From positions 1 to 32,944 of the forward strand of contig WTGY01000198.1 of NCBI GenBank assembly GCA_011523365.1: a DNA stretch of 32,944 bases, written 5' to 3'. This stretch comes from Caldilineaceae bacterium. Its GTDB lineage: Bacteria; Chloroflexota; Anaerolineae; Caldilineales; Caldilineaceae. The notes beneath the pieces were generated by a model that saw nothing but the letters and a program-made list of their open reading frames with translations, had not been told where the DNA came from and searched no databases. How positions within the stretch are numbered: the first letter of the stretch is position 1; the number at the start of each line of letters is the position of its first letter. Made by a program: the position numbers and the translations under genes. Shown in pieces: positions 1 through 7,895 of this stretch.

Positions 1-72
1 CGCACAAGGGAGGGCCGAATAGGCCCGACCGCCCAGAACTGCAGTGGTCAGTGGTTAGTGGTCAGTTGTCAG
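1..72 (+). repeat. Partial copy of dispersed hairpin + heptamer repeat
   Basis: Bases 1-44 are identical to 30755-30798. The copy starts inside the 3' arm of the first hairpin of the full element, keeps the second hairpin (GGGCC-GAATA-GGCCC at 12-26), and runs into four heptamer units (CAGTGGT, CAGTGGT, TAGTGGT, CAGTTGT at 42-69). The heptamers have drifted from the CAGTAGT units of the internal copy. The element carries no coding sequence and lies upstream of the amidohydrolase gene. Truncation at base 1 is caused by the window edge. Confidence 0.9.
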
Positions 73-206
73 AGACAGGGCGTCCTCTGCCAGAAAGGAG
101 AAAGAGAGTCTAGAGGGGTCGACCTGCTTCCAAGGGTTTGCGAAGGTTTTCACGGAATTGGGATGCGGCTTGCTTCGGGGACGCATGTGGAGATCGGGGG
201 GGCTAC

Positions 207-215
207 TGTTACAAT
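207..215 (+). promoter_or_regulatory. Candidate extended -10 promoter of the M20 amidohydrolase gene
   Basis: TG-t-TACAAT at 207-215 resembles an extended -10 element. No good -35 box is seen 16-18 nt upstream. Transcription would start near 222, giving a leader of about 75 nt to the GTG at 297. Prediction from sequence only. Confidence 0.35.
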
Positions 216-296
216 GGGGCCGCGGAGGGTGGTTGGCCGCTTTGGGATTTTTCGGGCTGTGCGAGGGATGCACGGGGGCAGACGGGAGAGAGAATC

Positions 297-1505
297 GTGC
301 GAGAGTGGATTCGAGGAGAAGCTGACGAGCTGCTTCCGAAGCTTGTGGAATGGCGGCGGGACTTTCACCGGCATCCTGAACTGGGGTTTCAGGAGGTGCG
401 GACGGCCGGGGTGGTGGCGGCGCATCTGCAGGAGTTGGGGCTCGAGGTGAGCACCGGGGTGGGCAAGACGGGCGTAGTGGCGATGGTGGAGCCGGACGGT
501 CTGCCGGAAGAGAGCGAGACGGTGCTGTTGCGCTTCGATATGGACGCGCTGCCTATCCACGAGGAGACCGGGCTGCCGTTTGCTTCGGAGAATGCGGGGG
601 TGATGCACGCTTGCGGGCACGACGGGCACACTGCAATTGGGATGGGTGTGGCGCAGCTGCTGACGAGGCATTGCAACGAGCTGCCGGGGCGGGTGAAACT
701 GGTCTTTCAGCCGGCGGAGGAGGGCCTGGGTGGGGCGATGGCGATGATCAGTGACGGCGCGCTGGATGCGCCGCAACCGGCGGCGGCGTATGGTCTGCAT
801 TTGTGGAGCCGGCTTCCGTATAACCAGGTCGTCGTTCAGCCGGGGCCGCTGTGGGCGGCGGCGGACATGTTTACGCTGACGATCCATGGCAAGGGCGGCC
901 ACGGCGCGACGCCGCATGACACGATCGACGCGACGCTTGTAGCAAGCCAACTGGTCGTGGCGCTGCAGACGATTGTGTCCCGCAATGCCAATCCGTCGGA
1001 TACTGCGGTTGTCACTGTAGCCTCCTTTCAGAGCGGAAACGCCGGCAATGTGATTTCCGAGCGGGCGGTGCTTCAAGGAACGATCCGGAGCTTTGAGCCG
1101 GCGGTGCGCGATTTGCTTCTGCAGCGCTTTGACGAGATTTGCACGGGCGTCTGCCAGGCGTTTGGGGCCCGCTTCGAGTTCGAGATGCAGAGTTGCGTGC
1201 CGGCGACGATCAATTCGGCGGCCGGTGCACGGGTTATGGAGGGGATCGCCAATGAGGTTGTTGGCGAGGAAAATGTGGCGCAGATTGCGCCGATGATGGT
1301 GGGGGAGGACATGGCGGAGTTTCTGAACAGGGCTCCGGGCTGTTTTGTTCTTGTCGGCGCGGCGAACCCGGATGAAGGATTCTACAGTCCCCACCACAGC
1401 CCCACGTTTGATTTTGAGGAGAGCGTGATGCCAACAGGCGTGGCGCTACTTACGGAAGCGGCCTTTTCTCAGCTGGCGACGGGCGGCGGTGCTGGAGACG
1501 AATAG
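297..1505 (+). CDS. M20D family amidohydrolase (hippurate / N-acyl-amino-acid hydrolase type)
   Basis: Metal-dependent amidohydrolase of the M20D group (IAA-amino acid, hippurate and N-acyl-amino-acid hydrolases), expected to cleave an N-acyl or amide bond of a small amino-acid conjugate in the cytoplasm. From a GTG at 297 the protein is 402 aa, the usual family length. This start has a GGGAGAG ribosome site just upstream and begins directly before the conserved RRDFHRHPELGFQE segment; longer reading from the ATG at 138 adds low-complexity sequence unlike the family. Motifs include HACGHDGH (Cys106, His108), PAEEG (Glu141/Glu142), YGLHLW and the dimerisation-domain GGHGATPH. The exact substrate cannot be told from sequence. 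It stands alone on the plus strand; a GC-rich imperfect hairpin follows its stop. Confidence 0.9.
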   Translation: MREWIRGEADELLPKLVEWRRDFHRHPELGFQEVRTAGVVAAHLQELGLEVSTGVGKTGVVAMVEPDGLPEESETVLLRFDMDALPIHEETGLPFASENAGVMHACGHDGHTAIGMGVAQLLTRHCNELPGRVKLVFQPAEEGLGGAMAMISDGALDAPQPAAAYGLHLWSRLPYNQVVVQPGPLWAAADMFTLTIHGKGGHGATPHDTIDATLVASQLVVALQTIVSRNANPSDTAVVTVASFQSGNAGNVISERAVLQGTIRSFEPAVRDLLLQRFDEICTGVCQAFGARFEFEMQSCVPATINSAAGARVMEGIANEVVGEENVAQIAPMMVGEDMAEFLNRAPGCFVLVGAANPDEGFYSPHHSPTFDFEESVMPTGVALLTEAAFSQLATGGGAGDE

Positions 1506-1511
1506 GGAGTT

Positions 1512-1542
1512 CAGGTTCGGGGCGCGAGCGGCGCCCGACCTG
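1512..1542 (+). terminator. Possible hairpin terminator after the M20 gene
   Basis: CAGGT-t-CGGG-g-CGC pairs with GCG-CCCG-ACCTG around a 5-nt loop, with two one-base bulges. It starts 7 nt after the amidohydrolase stop. There is no T-run behind it, so intrinsic termination is uncertain; it may only protect the 3' end. Confidence 0.35.
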
Positions 1543-1598
1543 GCTTTGCGCCATACTGCTTTCGCGGCCCGCGAATTGCGATCACCCCAAATCTCAAG

Positions 1599-1627
1599 TT
1601 GACAGTTCTGCGATGATCTATTACGAT
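1599..1627 (+). promoter_or_regulatory. Sigma70-type promoter of the gntR-korAB unit
   Basis: TTGACA (1599-1604), 17-nt spacer, TACGAT (1622-1627). The -35 is perfect and the spacing optimal, the best promoter match seen in the window. It points at the GntR-family gene beginning at 1699, leaving a leader of about 65 nt. Confidence 0.7.
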
Positions 1628-1635
1628 TAAATCGT
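1623..1635. promoter_or_regulatory. Palindromic operator candidate over the -10 box
   Basis: ACGATT-A-AATCGT is a perfect 6-bp inverted repeat with a 1-bp centre. It overlaps the -10 hexamer of the promoter at 1599-1627. FadR/GntR-type regulators commonly bind short palindromes of this size, so it is a natural site for autorepression by the regulator encoded just downstream. Confidence 0.5.
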
Positions 1636-1698
1636 TTGATAGTATTGATATTATTAATCCGATTATTTGGCCGGTTTTGGTGCGTGGACAGGGCGAAT

Positions 1699-2418
1699 AT
1701 GATCAAGCAACTGCACAGCGACTCGGAGCTGCTGGACTATATTGTGACCAACGGGTTTGTACCCGGAGCCAGGCTGCCGTCGCTAAACGAACTGAGCGCA
1801 GAACTTGGGGTCAGTATCGGCAAATTGAGGGAGCAGCTGGAAGCGGCGCGTGTTTTGGGACTGGTGGCGGCGCGTCCGCGGCGGGGTATCGAGTGCAACA
1901 GCTACAGCTTCACACCGGCGGCGCGCGCGAGTCTGATGTTTGGACTGGCTACGAACGAGAGGCTTTTCCGGGAGTACAGTGAGCTGCGCAACGGTATTGA
2001 GAGCGCGTTCTGGCGGCCGGCGGTGTTATCATTGACTGATGAGGACAAGCGGGAGCTCCGTCAGTATGTTTCGCTGGCGTGGCACAAGCTGCAGCAGAGC
2101 CGCATTCAGATTCCGCATCAGGAGCACCGGGCGTTTCACATGACGATCTTCCGGCGGCTCGACAACCTTTTTGCCACCGGGCTGCTGGAGGCCTATTGGG
2201 ACGCGTATGAGGCGGTCGAACTGAATTTGTACGCCGATTACGGCTACCTGACCGAGGTTTGGGGCTATCACGAAGGGATCGCCGAGGCCATTGATAGAAA
2301 CGAGGTCGACAGAGCCCTGGCGTTGCATGAGGAGCACCTGTTGTTGCTCAGAACAAGAGACGTGGCGCACAGCAGTGCACGTCAGGAGAGAGTTTCGCAG
2401 ATGGAAACCGTAAGGTAA
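1699..2418 (+). CDS. GntR/FadR-family transcriptional regulator (FCD domain)
   Basis: Predicted DNA-binding regulator of 239 aa. Residues 1-70 form a winged helix-turn-helix of the GntR type (GARLPSLNELSAELGVS core), and 85-215 an all-helical FCD ligand domain with candidate metal or effector ligands His147, His191 and His213; the usual first Asp is His143. The ATG at 1699 is preferred over the upstream ATG at 1636 because the family pattern begins here and the earlier start would add a hydrophobic stretch next to the promoter. It has a dedicated TTGACA/TACGAT promoter with a palindrome over the -10, and ends 10 nt before korA, so it probably regulates itself and korAB in response to a small organic acid (inference). 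The helix-turn-helix is slightly divergent but intact. Confidence 0.85.
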   Translation: MIKQLHSDSELLDYIVTNGFVPGARLPSLNELSAELGVSIGKLREQLEAARVLGLVAARPRRGIECNSYSFTPAARASLMFGLATNERLFREYSELRNGIESAFWRPAVLSLTDEDKRELRQYVSLAWHKLQQSRIQIPHQEHRAFHMTIFRRLDNLFATGLLEAYWDAYEAVELNLYADYGYLTEVWGYHEGIAEAIDRNEVDRALALHEEHLLLLRTRDVAHSSARQERVSQMETVR

Positions 2419-2428
2419 GGAGTCAAGC

Positions 2429-4273
2429 ATGAGCGTAGCAGTTCGAGAAGCACCAATTGTAAAGCCGGACGCGCCGGCGGCGGTCAATGACTTTGCCATC
2501 AACGTGGCGACGGCCAACGGCTCCGGCAGCCAGACGAGCAATGGTGTCTTGCTCCGCGCCCTCTTCAAGATGGGGATTCCGATCAACGGTAAGAATCTGT
2601 TTCCCAGCAACATCCAGGGACTGCCAACCTGGTACATCATCCGGTTGAGCAAGGACGGATTCCTCGCGCGGCGGGAGATGACGGACATTCAGATATGTAT
2701 GAACGGGCGAACGGTGGCGGAGGATATGGAGAGGGCGGCGCCTGGCGGCATCGTGATTTACGATGACTCGTTGCCGGTTGCCAACAGGCGCAAGGACGTT
2801 ACGTACTACGGGATGCCGGTGAAGGATCTGGTGAAGGAGGCGAAGTTGCCTCATGCGCTGCGGGACTATGTTGCCAACATGGTCTATGTGGGCGTGCTGG
2901 CAGAGCTACTGGGCATCGAGCCGGAGGAGATTGAGGCGGCGCTGCTGCACCATTTCGAGGGCAAGGAGAAGGCGGCAGGGCTCAATATGGAGATGGTCGA
3001 GCGTGCGATTGGCTGGGCAAGCGCCCACGTTGGGCAGCACCACGGCTACCGGGTCGAGAGGATAACAGGATTCAACGAAGGCAAGATCCTGGTGGACGGC
3101 AATACGGCGGCGGCGCTAGGCGCTCTGGCCGGGGGCCTGTCGCTGGCGTCCTGGTACCCTATTACGCCTTCATCGAGCATGGCTGAGTCGGTCGAGAAGT
3201 ATGCATCCACATTGCGCACCGATCCGGACACGGGCAAGGCGACCGTGGCGGTAATTCAGGCGGAGGATGAACTGGCGGCGATCGGGATGGTTGTGGGCGC
3301 GGGCTGGACGGGCGCGAGGGCGATGACGTGTACAAGCGGCCCCGGGATCAGCCTGATGTCCGAATTTGCCGGGCTGGCCTACTTTGCCGAGGTGCCGGCG
3401 GTGATCTGGGACATTCAGAGGATGGGCCCCAGTACGGGGCTGCCGACGCGGACGTCGCAGGGGGATATTCTTGCGGCCTACTATCTTGGACACGGGGATA
3501 CGAGGCACGTGGTGCTGTTCCCCGCCAATCCGGCTGAGTGCTTTGATTTTGGCCGCATCGCCTTTGACCTGGCGGAGGAGCTGCAGACGCTGGTATTTGT
3601 ACTGAGCGACCTTGATCTGGGCATGAATGCGCACATATCGGAACCGTTTGCGTATTCGGACGCCCCCTTCAAGCGGGGCAAGGTGTTGAGCGCGGAGGAC
3701 CTGGAGGAGAGGCAAGGCTCCTGGGGGCGATACATGGACGTCGATGGTGACGGTATTGCTTATCGTACGTTGCCGGGCACGAGACACAACATGGCGGCTT
3801 ACTTCACGCGCGGCACGGGTCACAATGAGTACGGCTACTACAGCGAGCGGCCCGAAGACTGGGAACAGAACCTGGAGCGGCTGAAGAGGAAGTTCGAGAC
3901 GGCACGGCAGCTGGTGCCCAGACCTGTCCTGGACGAGGTCGAGGGTGCACAGGTCGGGATCATCAGTTTGGGCAGCAATCACAACGGCGTGGAAGAGGCG
4001 CGGGCGCGTCTTGAAGCTACAGGGTTGGCCACCAACTACCTGCGGCTGCGGGCGTTGCCGATTGACGAGAGCGTTCGCGATTTCATCGAGCGAAACAGGA
4101 TAGTATTCGTGATTGAGGCGAACAGCGACGGCCAGCTACACAATATTTTGACGACGGAAGAACCGGCGCAGGCATTGAAGCTGGTATCGATGGCAAAGTG
4201 TGACGGGCTTCCTCTCAGCGCTCGTTATATCGTGGGGGAGGTCGAGAAGGCAGTTGAGGAGGCGTTGATATGA
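2429..4273 (+). CDS. korA: 2-oxoglutarate:ferredoxin oxidoreductase, fused gamma-alpha subunit
   Basis: Large subunit of a CoA-dependent 2-oxoacid:ferredoxin oxidoreductase, 614 aa. Residues about 20-210 are the gamma domain (GSGSQTSNGVLLRAL, then GLPTWYIIRLS), followed by the alpha (pyrimidine-binding) domain from about 235 with YPITPSS at 243-249 and AEDELAAIGMVVGA, TSGPGISLM and PTRTSQGDIL. This fused form matches the KorA type of actinobacteria, where the enzyme oxidises 2-oxoglutarate to succinyl-CoA even in aerobes. AAGGAG lies 6 nt before the ATG. The TGA overlaps the korB ATG (ATGA), so the subunits are translationally coupled. The substrate is probably 2-oxoglutarate; other 2-oxoacids cannot be excluded. 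It shares a transcript with the upstream GntR gene. Confidence 0.9.
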   Translation: MSVAVREAPIVKPDAPAAVNDFAINVATANGSGSQTSNGVLLRALFKMGIPINGKNLFPSNIQGLPTWYIIRLSKDGFLARREMTDIQICMNGRTVAEDMERAAPGGIVIYDDSLPVANRRKDVTYYGMPVKDLVKEAKLPHALRDYVANMVYVGVLAELLGIEPEEIEAALLHHFEGKEKAAGLNMEMVERAIGWASAHVGQHHGYRVERITGFNEGKILVDGNTAAALGALAGGLSLASWYPITPSSSMAESVEKYASTLRTDPDTGKATVAVIQAEDELAAIGMVVGAGWTGARAMTCTSGPGISLMSEFAGLAYFAEVPAVIWDIQRMGPSTGLPTRTSQGDILAAYYLGHGDTRHVVLFPANPAECFDFGRIAFDLAEELQTLVFVLSDLDLGMNAHISEPFAYSDAPFKRGKVLSAEDLEERQGSWGRYMDVDGDGIAYRTLPGTRHNMAAYFTRGTGHNEYGYYSERPEDWEQNLERLKRKFETARQLVPRPVLDEVEGAQVGIISLGSNHNGVEEARARLEATGLATNYLRLRALPIDESVRDFIERNRIVFVIEANSDGQLHNILTTEEPAQALKLVSMAKCDGLPLSARYIVGEVEKAVEEALI

Positions 4274-5340
4274 GTACCAGGACCAGGACCAGGACAGAAG
4301 CGGCGGCGAGACGCGCGGCACGTCCGGCAAAGACCAATCGAATCGGCCTGGAAAAGACCGCCTATCGGGGCCGGCCGTCGACCCTGTGCAAGGGCTGCGG
4401 ACACGACAGTATCAGCCAGCGCATTGTCAATGCGGCGTGGGAGATGGGCCTGGACCAGACGCAGGTTGTGAAGCTCAGCGGGATCGGATGCAGCAGCAAG
4501 ACGCCGGCCTACTATCTGGGGTGGAGCCACGGGTTCAACAGCCTGCACGGGCGCATGCCATCGGTGGCGACCGGGGCGATCATCGCCAACGCCTCGCTGG
4601 AGGTTATCGGAGTCAGCGGAGACGGCGACACGGCCTCAATCGGCATCGGCCAGTTCAAACACGCGGTGCGGCGCAATTTGCCGCTGATCTACATCGTAGA
4701 GAACAACGGCGTTTACGGACTGACCAAAGGGCAGTTCAGCGCGACGGCCGACGAGGGGCAGTTTCTCAAATATCAGGGCGTAAACGATCTGCCGCCTCTG
4801 GACATCTGTATGGAAGCGCTGACGGCCAACGCAACGTTCGTCGCGCGCAGCTTTGCCGGTGATCCGAAGCAGCTGGAGGCGTTGCTGAAGGCCGCCTTCA
4901 ACCACCGGGGCATCGCGGTCCTGGATATCGTCAGCCCGTGCGTAACCTTCAACAATCACGATACGTCGACGAAGAGTTACGGTTTCGGGCGAGCAAATGA
5001 GATCAAGTTACACGACCTGAATTTTGTGCCTGAGTTTGAAGAAATCGAGATTGAGGACTACGAGGACGAGCTAGAGGTTGAGCTGCATGACGGCGGCAGC
5101 ATCATTCTCAAGAAAATCGATCCCGACCATGATCCTACGGATCGCACGGCAGCCTACAATGTGATCCAGCAGTCGCTGGACGAGCAGAAGTTGATCACGG
5201 GGTTGCTGTACATCAATGAAGGGGAGCCGACTCTCACTGAGCTTCTGAATCTGACAGACACGCCACTTACGCATTTGCCGGACGAGAAACTGCGTCCGAG
5301 CCGTGAAGCCCTGGAAGGCGTAATGGCGACGCTGGCCTAG
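4270..5340 (+). CDS. korB: 2-oxoglutarate:ferredoxin oxidoreductase, beta subunit
   Basis: TPP- and [4Fe-4S]-binding partner of KorA, 356 aa. Cys40, Cys43 (LCKGCGH), Cys74 (GIGCSS) and Cys224 (SPCVTF) have almost the same spacing as the four cluster ligands known in archaeal two-subunit enzymes (12, 15, 46, 197). The TPP/Mg site is visible as GVSGDGD at 114-120 with NNGVYGLTKGQ at 145-155. The first 30 residues are a basic tail containing RTRTRT, encoded by a short tandem hexanucleotide (accagg) at the 5' end, and are not part of the conserved fold. The gene overlaps korA by 4 bp. Residues after about 240 form the acidic C-terminal extension typical of this group. No obvious terminator follows; the next gene converges from the other strand. 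Confidence 0.92.
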   Translation: MSTRTRTRTEAAARRAARPAKTNRIGLEKTAYRGRPSTLCKGCGHDSISQRIVNAAWEMGLDQTQVVKLSGIGCSSKTPAYYLGWSHGFNSLHGRMPSVATGAIIANASLEVIGVSGDGDTASIGIGQFKHAVRRNLPLIYIVENNGVYGLTKGQFSATADEGQFLKYQGVNDLPPLDICMEALTANATFVARSFAGDPKQLEALLKAAFNHRGIAVLDIVSPCVTFNNHDTSTKSYGFGRANEIKLHDLNFVPEFEEIEIEDYEDELEVELHDGGSIILKKIDPDHDPTDRTAAYNVIQQSLDEQKLITGLLYINEGEPTLTELLNLTDTPLTHLPDEKLRPSREALEGVMATLA

Positions 5341-5394
5341 GAATCGAGACTCCCGCCGTCACGAGGCAGCCTGAGAGAAGGTGAGGGGCTTCGG

Positions 5395-6126
5395 TCAGCC
5401 GGTTGCGAGGTCTCTTGTGCCTGGGTTGAGGGGCTCTACCGGTTGTGGACCGGTGGGGGTTCGCTCGCGGGGAGAGGCCAGCTCTTCCTCATAGTGGCCT
5501 CGCAGCTCCGGAGGCATCATTCGGGCAACCTCCAGCATTATTTCAGTCGTATACTCCTGCACTTCTTCCATCGTTCCCGGGGGAAAGTTCACCGGCTGTC
5601 CGAATTGTACGGACAGCTTGGTGCGCTTGAAGGGGTTGTACCAGTTTCTGTGCAAGTGAGGAATTCCGAGTACAGCCACCGGCACCACAGGCACGCCGGC
5701 ATCGATGGCGATGCGCACGGCACCGCTCTTTCCTCGCCGCATTGGCTTGCCGCGGTTGCGCGTTCCTTCCGGAAACATTCCCAGGACAAAGCCCTTCCTC
5801 AAAAGATCGACGCTGTACTCGATCGCGGCGGTGTCGCGGGCACCCCTATTGATTGGGAAGGCGCCTATACGGTGCAACAGGTATGACATCACCGGATGGA
5901 CGTTGAAGAGCTCCCTCTTTGCCATATAGTAAACCTGGCGCGGGGAAGCGAAGCCGAGGACAAAGCTATCCATGCCGCCGGGATGGTTGCAGGCCAGAAC
6001 CACGCCGCCGCGCCGGGGAATGTTTTCCGCGCCCTCGATTTTCAGAGAGCAGAAGATGGGGCGCAAGGCGGTAAGCGCCACATGACAGAATTTCCACAAA
6101 CGGGAGGCGTCGGAAGGAATCCTCAT
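5395..6126 (-). CDS. plsC: 1-acyl-sn-glycerol-3-phosphate acyltransferase (PlsC family)
   Basis: Membrane-associated lysophosphatidate acyltransferase of 243 aa that would add the second acyl chain to make phosphatidic acid. The catalytic NHx4D box reads NHPGGMD (47-53), and the acceptor-binding motif FPEGTRNR is at 118-125; a weakly hydrophobic N-terminus precedes them. The Gly-rich x4 differs from the common NHxSxxD but keeps His48 and Asp53. The last 30 residues are a Pro-rich tail. It starts 7 bp downstream of the SirB1-like gene, so both are probably on one minus-strand transcript. Other substrates (for example ornithine or glycolipid acylation) are possible, since PlsC homologues vary. 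Confidence 0.85.
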   Translation of the reverse strand: MRIPSDASRLWKFCHVALTALRPIFCSLKIEGAENIPRRGGVVLACNHPGGMDSFVLGFASPRQVYYMAKRELFNVHPVMSYLLHRIGAFPINRGARDTAAIEYSVDLLRKGFVLGMFPEGTRNRGKPMRRGKSGAVRIAIDAGVPVVPVAVLGIPHLHRNWYNPFKRTKLSVQFGQPVNFPPGTMEEVQEYTTEIMLEVARMMPPELRGHYEEELASPRERTPTGPQPVEPLNPGTRDLATG

Positions 6127-6133
6127 TTACGCT

Positions 6134-7036
6134 TCAGTTCAGTCTTCTAATTTCGTCCCGAATCTGCTTCAGTACGAACAGAACGCGCTGATCCTCCTGG
6201 GAAGGCTCTTGCTTTACCTCCGGCATCCAACCTCCGATTTCGACGCCGCTGAACACGAGCTCGGCCTCGCCGGTAAACAGGTGCAGGCGGTTGCGAAGTA
6301 GAAAATAGCGTCTCAGATCGCTTTCAGCGGCAAGCATGTTTTCCAACCCAAAGTGGAGCATCCCACGGTCTCGCCACAGGGTTGCCTCTTCCGGGTTCAC
6401 GATCACCATGTAGTTCAGCACCAACAGGGCATCGCCCAGGCGGTGTTGGGAGATATAGACTGAGCGCAGGTTATTGAGGATGCGGAGCATCCATGCGCCG
6501 GTGTCGGTCCGGTATTGATCCAAGGAGACCGATATGCGAATCGGTTGCTGGAAGATCTGGGTGAGGTAATAGGAGAGTTCCTCGCCGGCAACGACCTTGC
6601 CGTGGAATGGATCGAGAATCCATACGCCGTTCATGTCGCTGTATTCCAACATGAAGTGACCGGGCAGCCCCAGTCCACGTAAGTTCATGCCGATGCGGCG
6701 CCCGACTGCCGTGTAGAGGAGGCTCAGGGTAATGGGGAGGCCCAGACGGGTGTCCAGTACGCGGTGAAGAAAGCTATTGGAGGGTTCGTAGTAGTTTTCG
6801 ACGTTTCCGAGGAAGTCGAACTTGCCGTGTAGGACGGAGATCAGAGCTTCGGCCCGGGCGCGGCCAAGAGCGCCGACGGGCATACTCTGTTCGACCTGGT
6901 CGGCCAACTCATCAAGTCGTCTGACATAGCTATCTACATCGAGCACAGGATCGGTGAGTTTACCGACCAGAAGGGCCAGTTTCTCCGGACGGTCAATGTC
7001 CGTCCGCAACGCCGTTGAGAATTCAGTCAGAAGGTC
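6134..7036 (-). CDS. SirB1/transglutaminase-like family protein, internal-start variant not preferred; see 7039 start
   Basis: The preferred GTG codon occupies 7037-7039, so the full reading frame is 6134-7039 (301 aa); this entry covers the same gene body. The start is supported by AAAGGAG 5 nt upstream. The protein carries the SirB1 transglutaminase-like fold: YYEPSNSFL (83-91), GLPITLSLLY (100-109) and LPGHFM (125-130), followed by a TPR-like helical region at about 200-245. Its molecular role is unknown; E. coli SirB1 was named from a regulatory context without a proven activity. The whole sequence contains no cysteine, so a Cys-based transglutaminase or protease reaction is excluded. It lies 7 bp upstream of plsC in the same direction. 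Confidence 0.8.
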   Translation of the reverse strand, partial: DLLTEFSTALRTDIDRPEKLALLVGKLTDPVLDVDSYVRRLDELADQVEQSMPVGALGRARAEALISVLHGKFDFLGNVENYYEPSNSFLHRVLDTRLGLPITLSLLYTAVGRRIGMNLRGLGLPGHFMLEYSDMNGVWILDPFHGKVVAGEELSYYLTQIFQQPIRISVSLDQYRTDTGAWMLRILNNLRSVYISQHRLGDALLVLNYMVIVNPEEATLWRDRGMLHFGLENMLAAESDLRRYFLLRNRLHLFTGEAELVFSGVEIGGWMPEVKQEPSQEDQRVLFVLKQIRDEIRRLN

Positions 7037-7039
7037 CAC
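7037..7039 (-). promoter_or_regulatory. GTG start codon of the SirB1-like gene with strong ribosome site
   Basis: The SirB1-like reading frame 6134-7039 opens with GTG here, and AAAGGAG at 7051-7045 (minus strand) lies 5 nt before it. This decides the start and gives the full 301-aa protein. Confidence 0.75.
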
Positions 7040-7290
7040 CGGAGCTCCTTTCCCGTCCAGAGATATCCCCGACGCAGGTTAACTTCACCCCTTCTCTTTC
7101 GCATGCGGCCTTTGGAAAGGCACGCGAGCACGTTACCAAAATCCAGCGATTCTGGCAAGTAATCGAAGCCTTCACCCGGCATGGGCGGGGTTGCGAACGC
7201 ACATAAATTGTGTGGAGGCGGTCGAACGGAGGGGGCTTGGGGCGGCCGATTGAGATGGTGTTCTGCCGACTGCGTGACGGCCCGAATCGA

Positions 7291-7632
7291 TCAGGTGACG
7301 ATCGACAGAATGATGGCGTTGAGCACGGCCAGTGCAATGGGCCCGATCAGGGCGCTGAAGCAGCCGCGACGCAGCTCAAAGCCGCTCACCAGGTTGGCGG
7401 CCAGCCAGAAAACAGCGGCGTTGATGAAGACGCTGAACAGGCCAAAGGACAGTATGAGGAGGGGGAAGGAGAGGAAACCGAGGATGGGACGCAGGACTGC
7501 ATTCAGCAGGCCGAGTACAACGGAGAAAATTAGTGCTGTACCGACGTCCTCGATGTCGATGCCGAAGATTCCGATTCGGGAGATAACCAGGAGACTAAGG
7601 GAAGTAACTATCCAGACTGTCAGCAGTGCCAT
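7291..7632 (-). CDS. YvlD/phage-holin-4-like four-TM membrane protein
   Basis: Small membrane protein of 113 aa with four hydrophobic segments (about 4-24, 30-50, 54-78 and 90-112) and the conserved GLLNAVLRPILGFLSFPL turn. It belongs to the 'mycobacterial four-TM / phage holin family IV' group (YvlD of Bacillus). The name is historical: these are chromosomal membrane proteins, often linked to envelope stress, and no lysis function is implied. GGAG lies 8 nt before the ATG. Flanking stretches (7040-7290 and 7633-7895) show no gene, so it is probably transcribed alone. Confidence 0.82.
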   Translation of the reverse strand: MALLTVWIVTSLSLLVISRIGIFGIDIEDVGTALIFSVVLGLLNAVLRPILGFLSFPLLILSFGLFSVFINAAVFWLAANLVSGFELRRGCFSALIGPIALAVLNAIILSIVT

Positions 7633-7895
7633 GGCCCGGCTCCATGCGAAAGGGGCGTTGCGTCGTTGTAAATCTCTACGGTCAGGGAAGGCGGAAGTTT
7701 CTCTATGGAAGTAACGGGCCGGCGATGCCGCCGTGATCGTGGCTTCAGGAGCGTCTGGCTGGGGAAGGAGACCCCTTTTGTTACCGGGCGATGGTGCTGC
7801 GTGGTGGTCCAGTTTCGGGCACAGTTTTCATACATTGTGGAGGCGCGGGCGCCAGTCCGTTTCTGTCAACGGTACGTCTCGGCGGTTGCGGGTTG

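Noticed and set aside
150..1397. Long minus-strand open frame (415 aa) opposite the M20 gene
   Set aside because: Arg/His-rich composition, no recognisable fold, and complete overlap with a well-supported amidohydrolase; an antisense shadow of GC-rich coding sequence.
1636..1698. Upstream ATG start for the GntR gene
   Set aside because: It begins within 10 nt of the predicted -10 box and adds a hydrophobic stretch not found in the family; the ATG at 1699 starts at the winged-helix domain.
3170..3982. Minus-strand open frame (270 aa) inside korA
   Set aside because: Antisense to the catalytic alpha domain; no ribosome site and Arg/His-rich shadow composition.
2429..5340. Pyruvate:ferredoxin oxidoreductase identity for the two-subunit enzyme
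   Set aside because: The fused gamma-alpha subunit, the two-gene layout and the absence of a separate delta ferredoxin subunit fit the KorAB type better, although substrate range was not proven.
7291..7632. Evidence for a prophage from the 'phage holin family' protein
   Set aside because: The YvlD-like group is chromosomal, and no other phage gene, integrase or attachment site is nearby.
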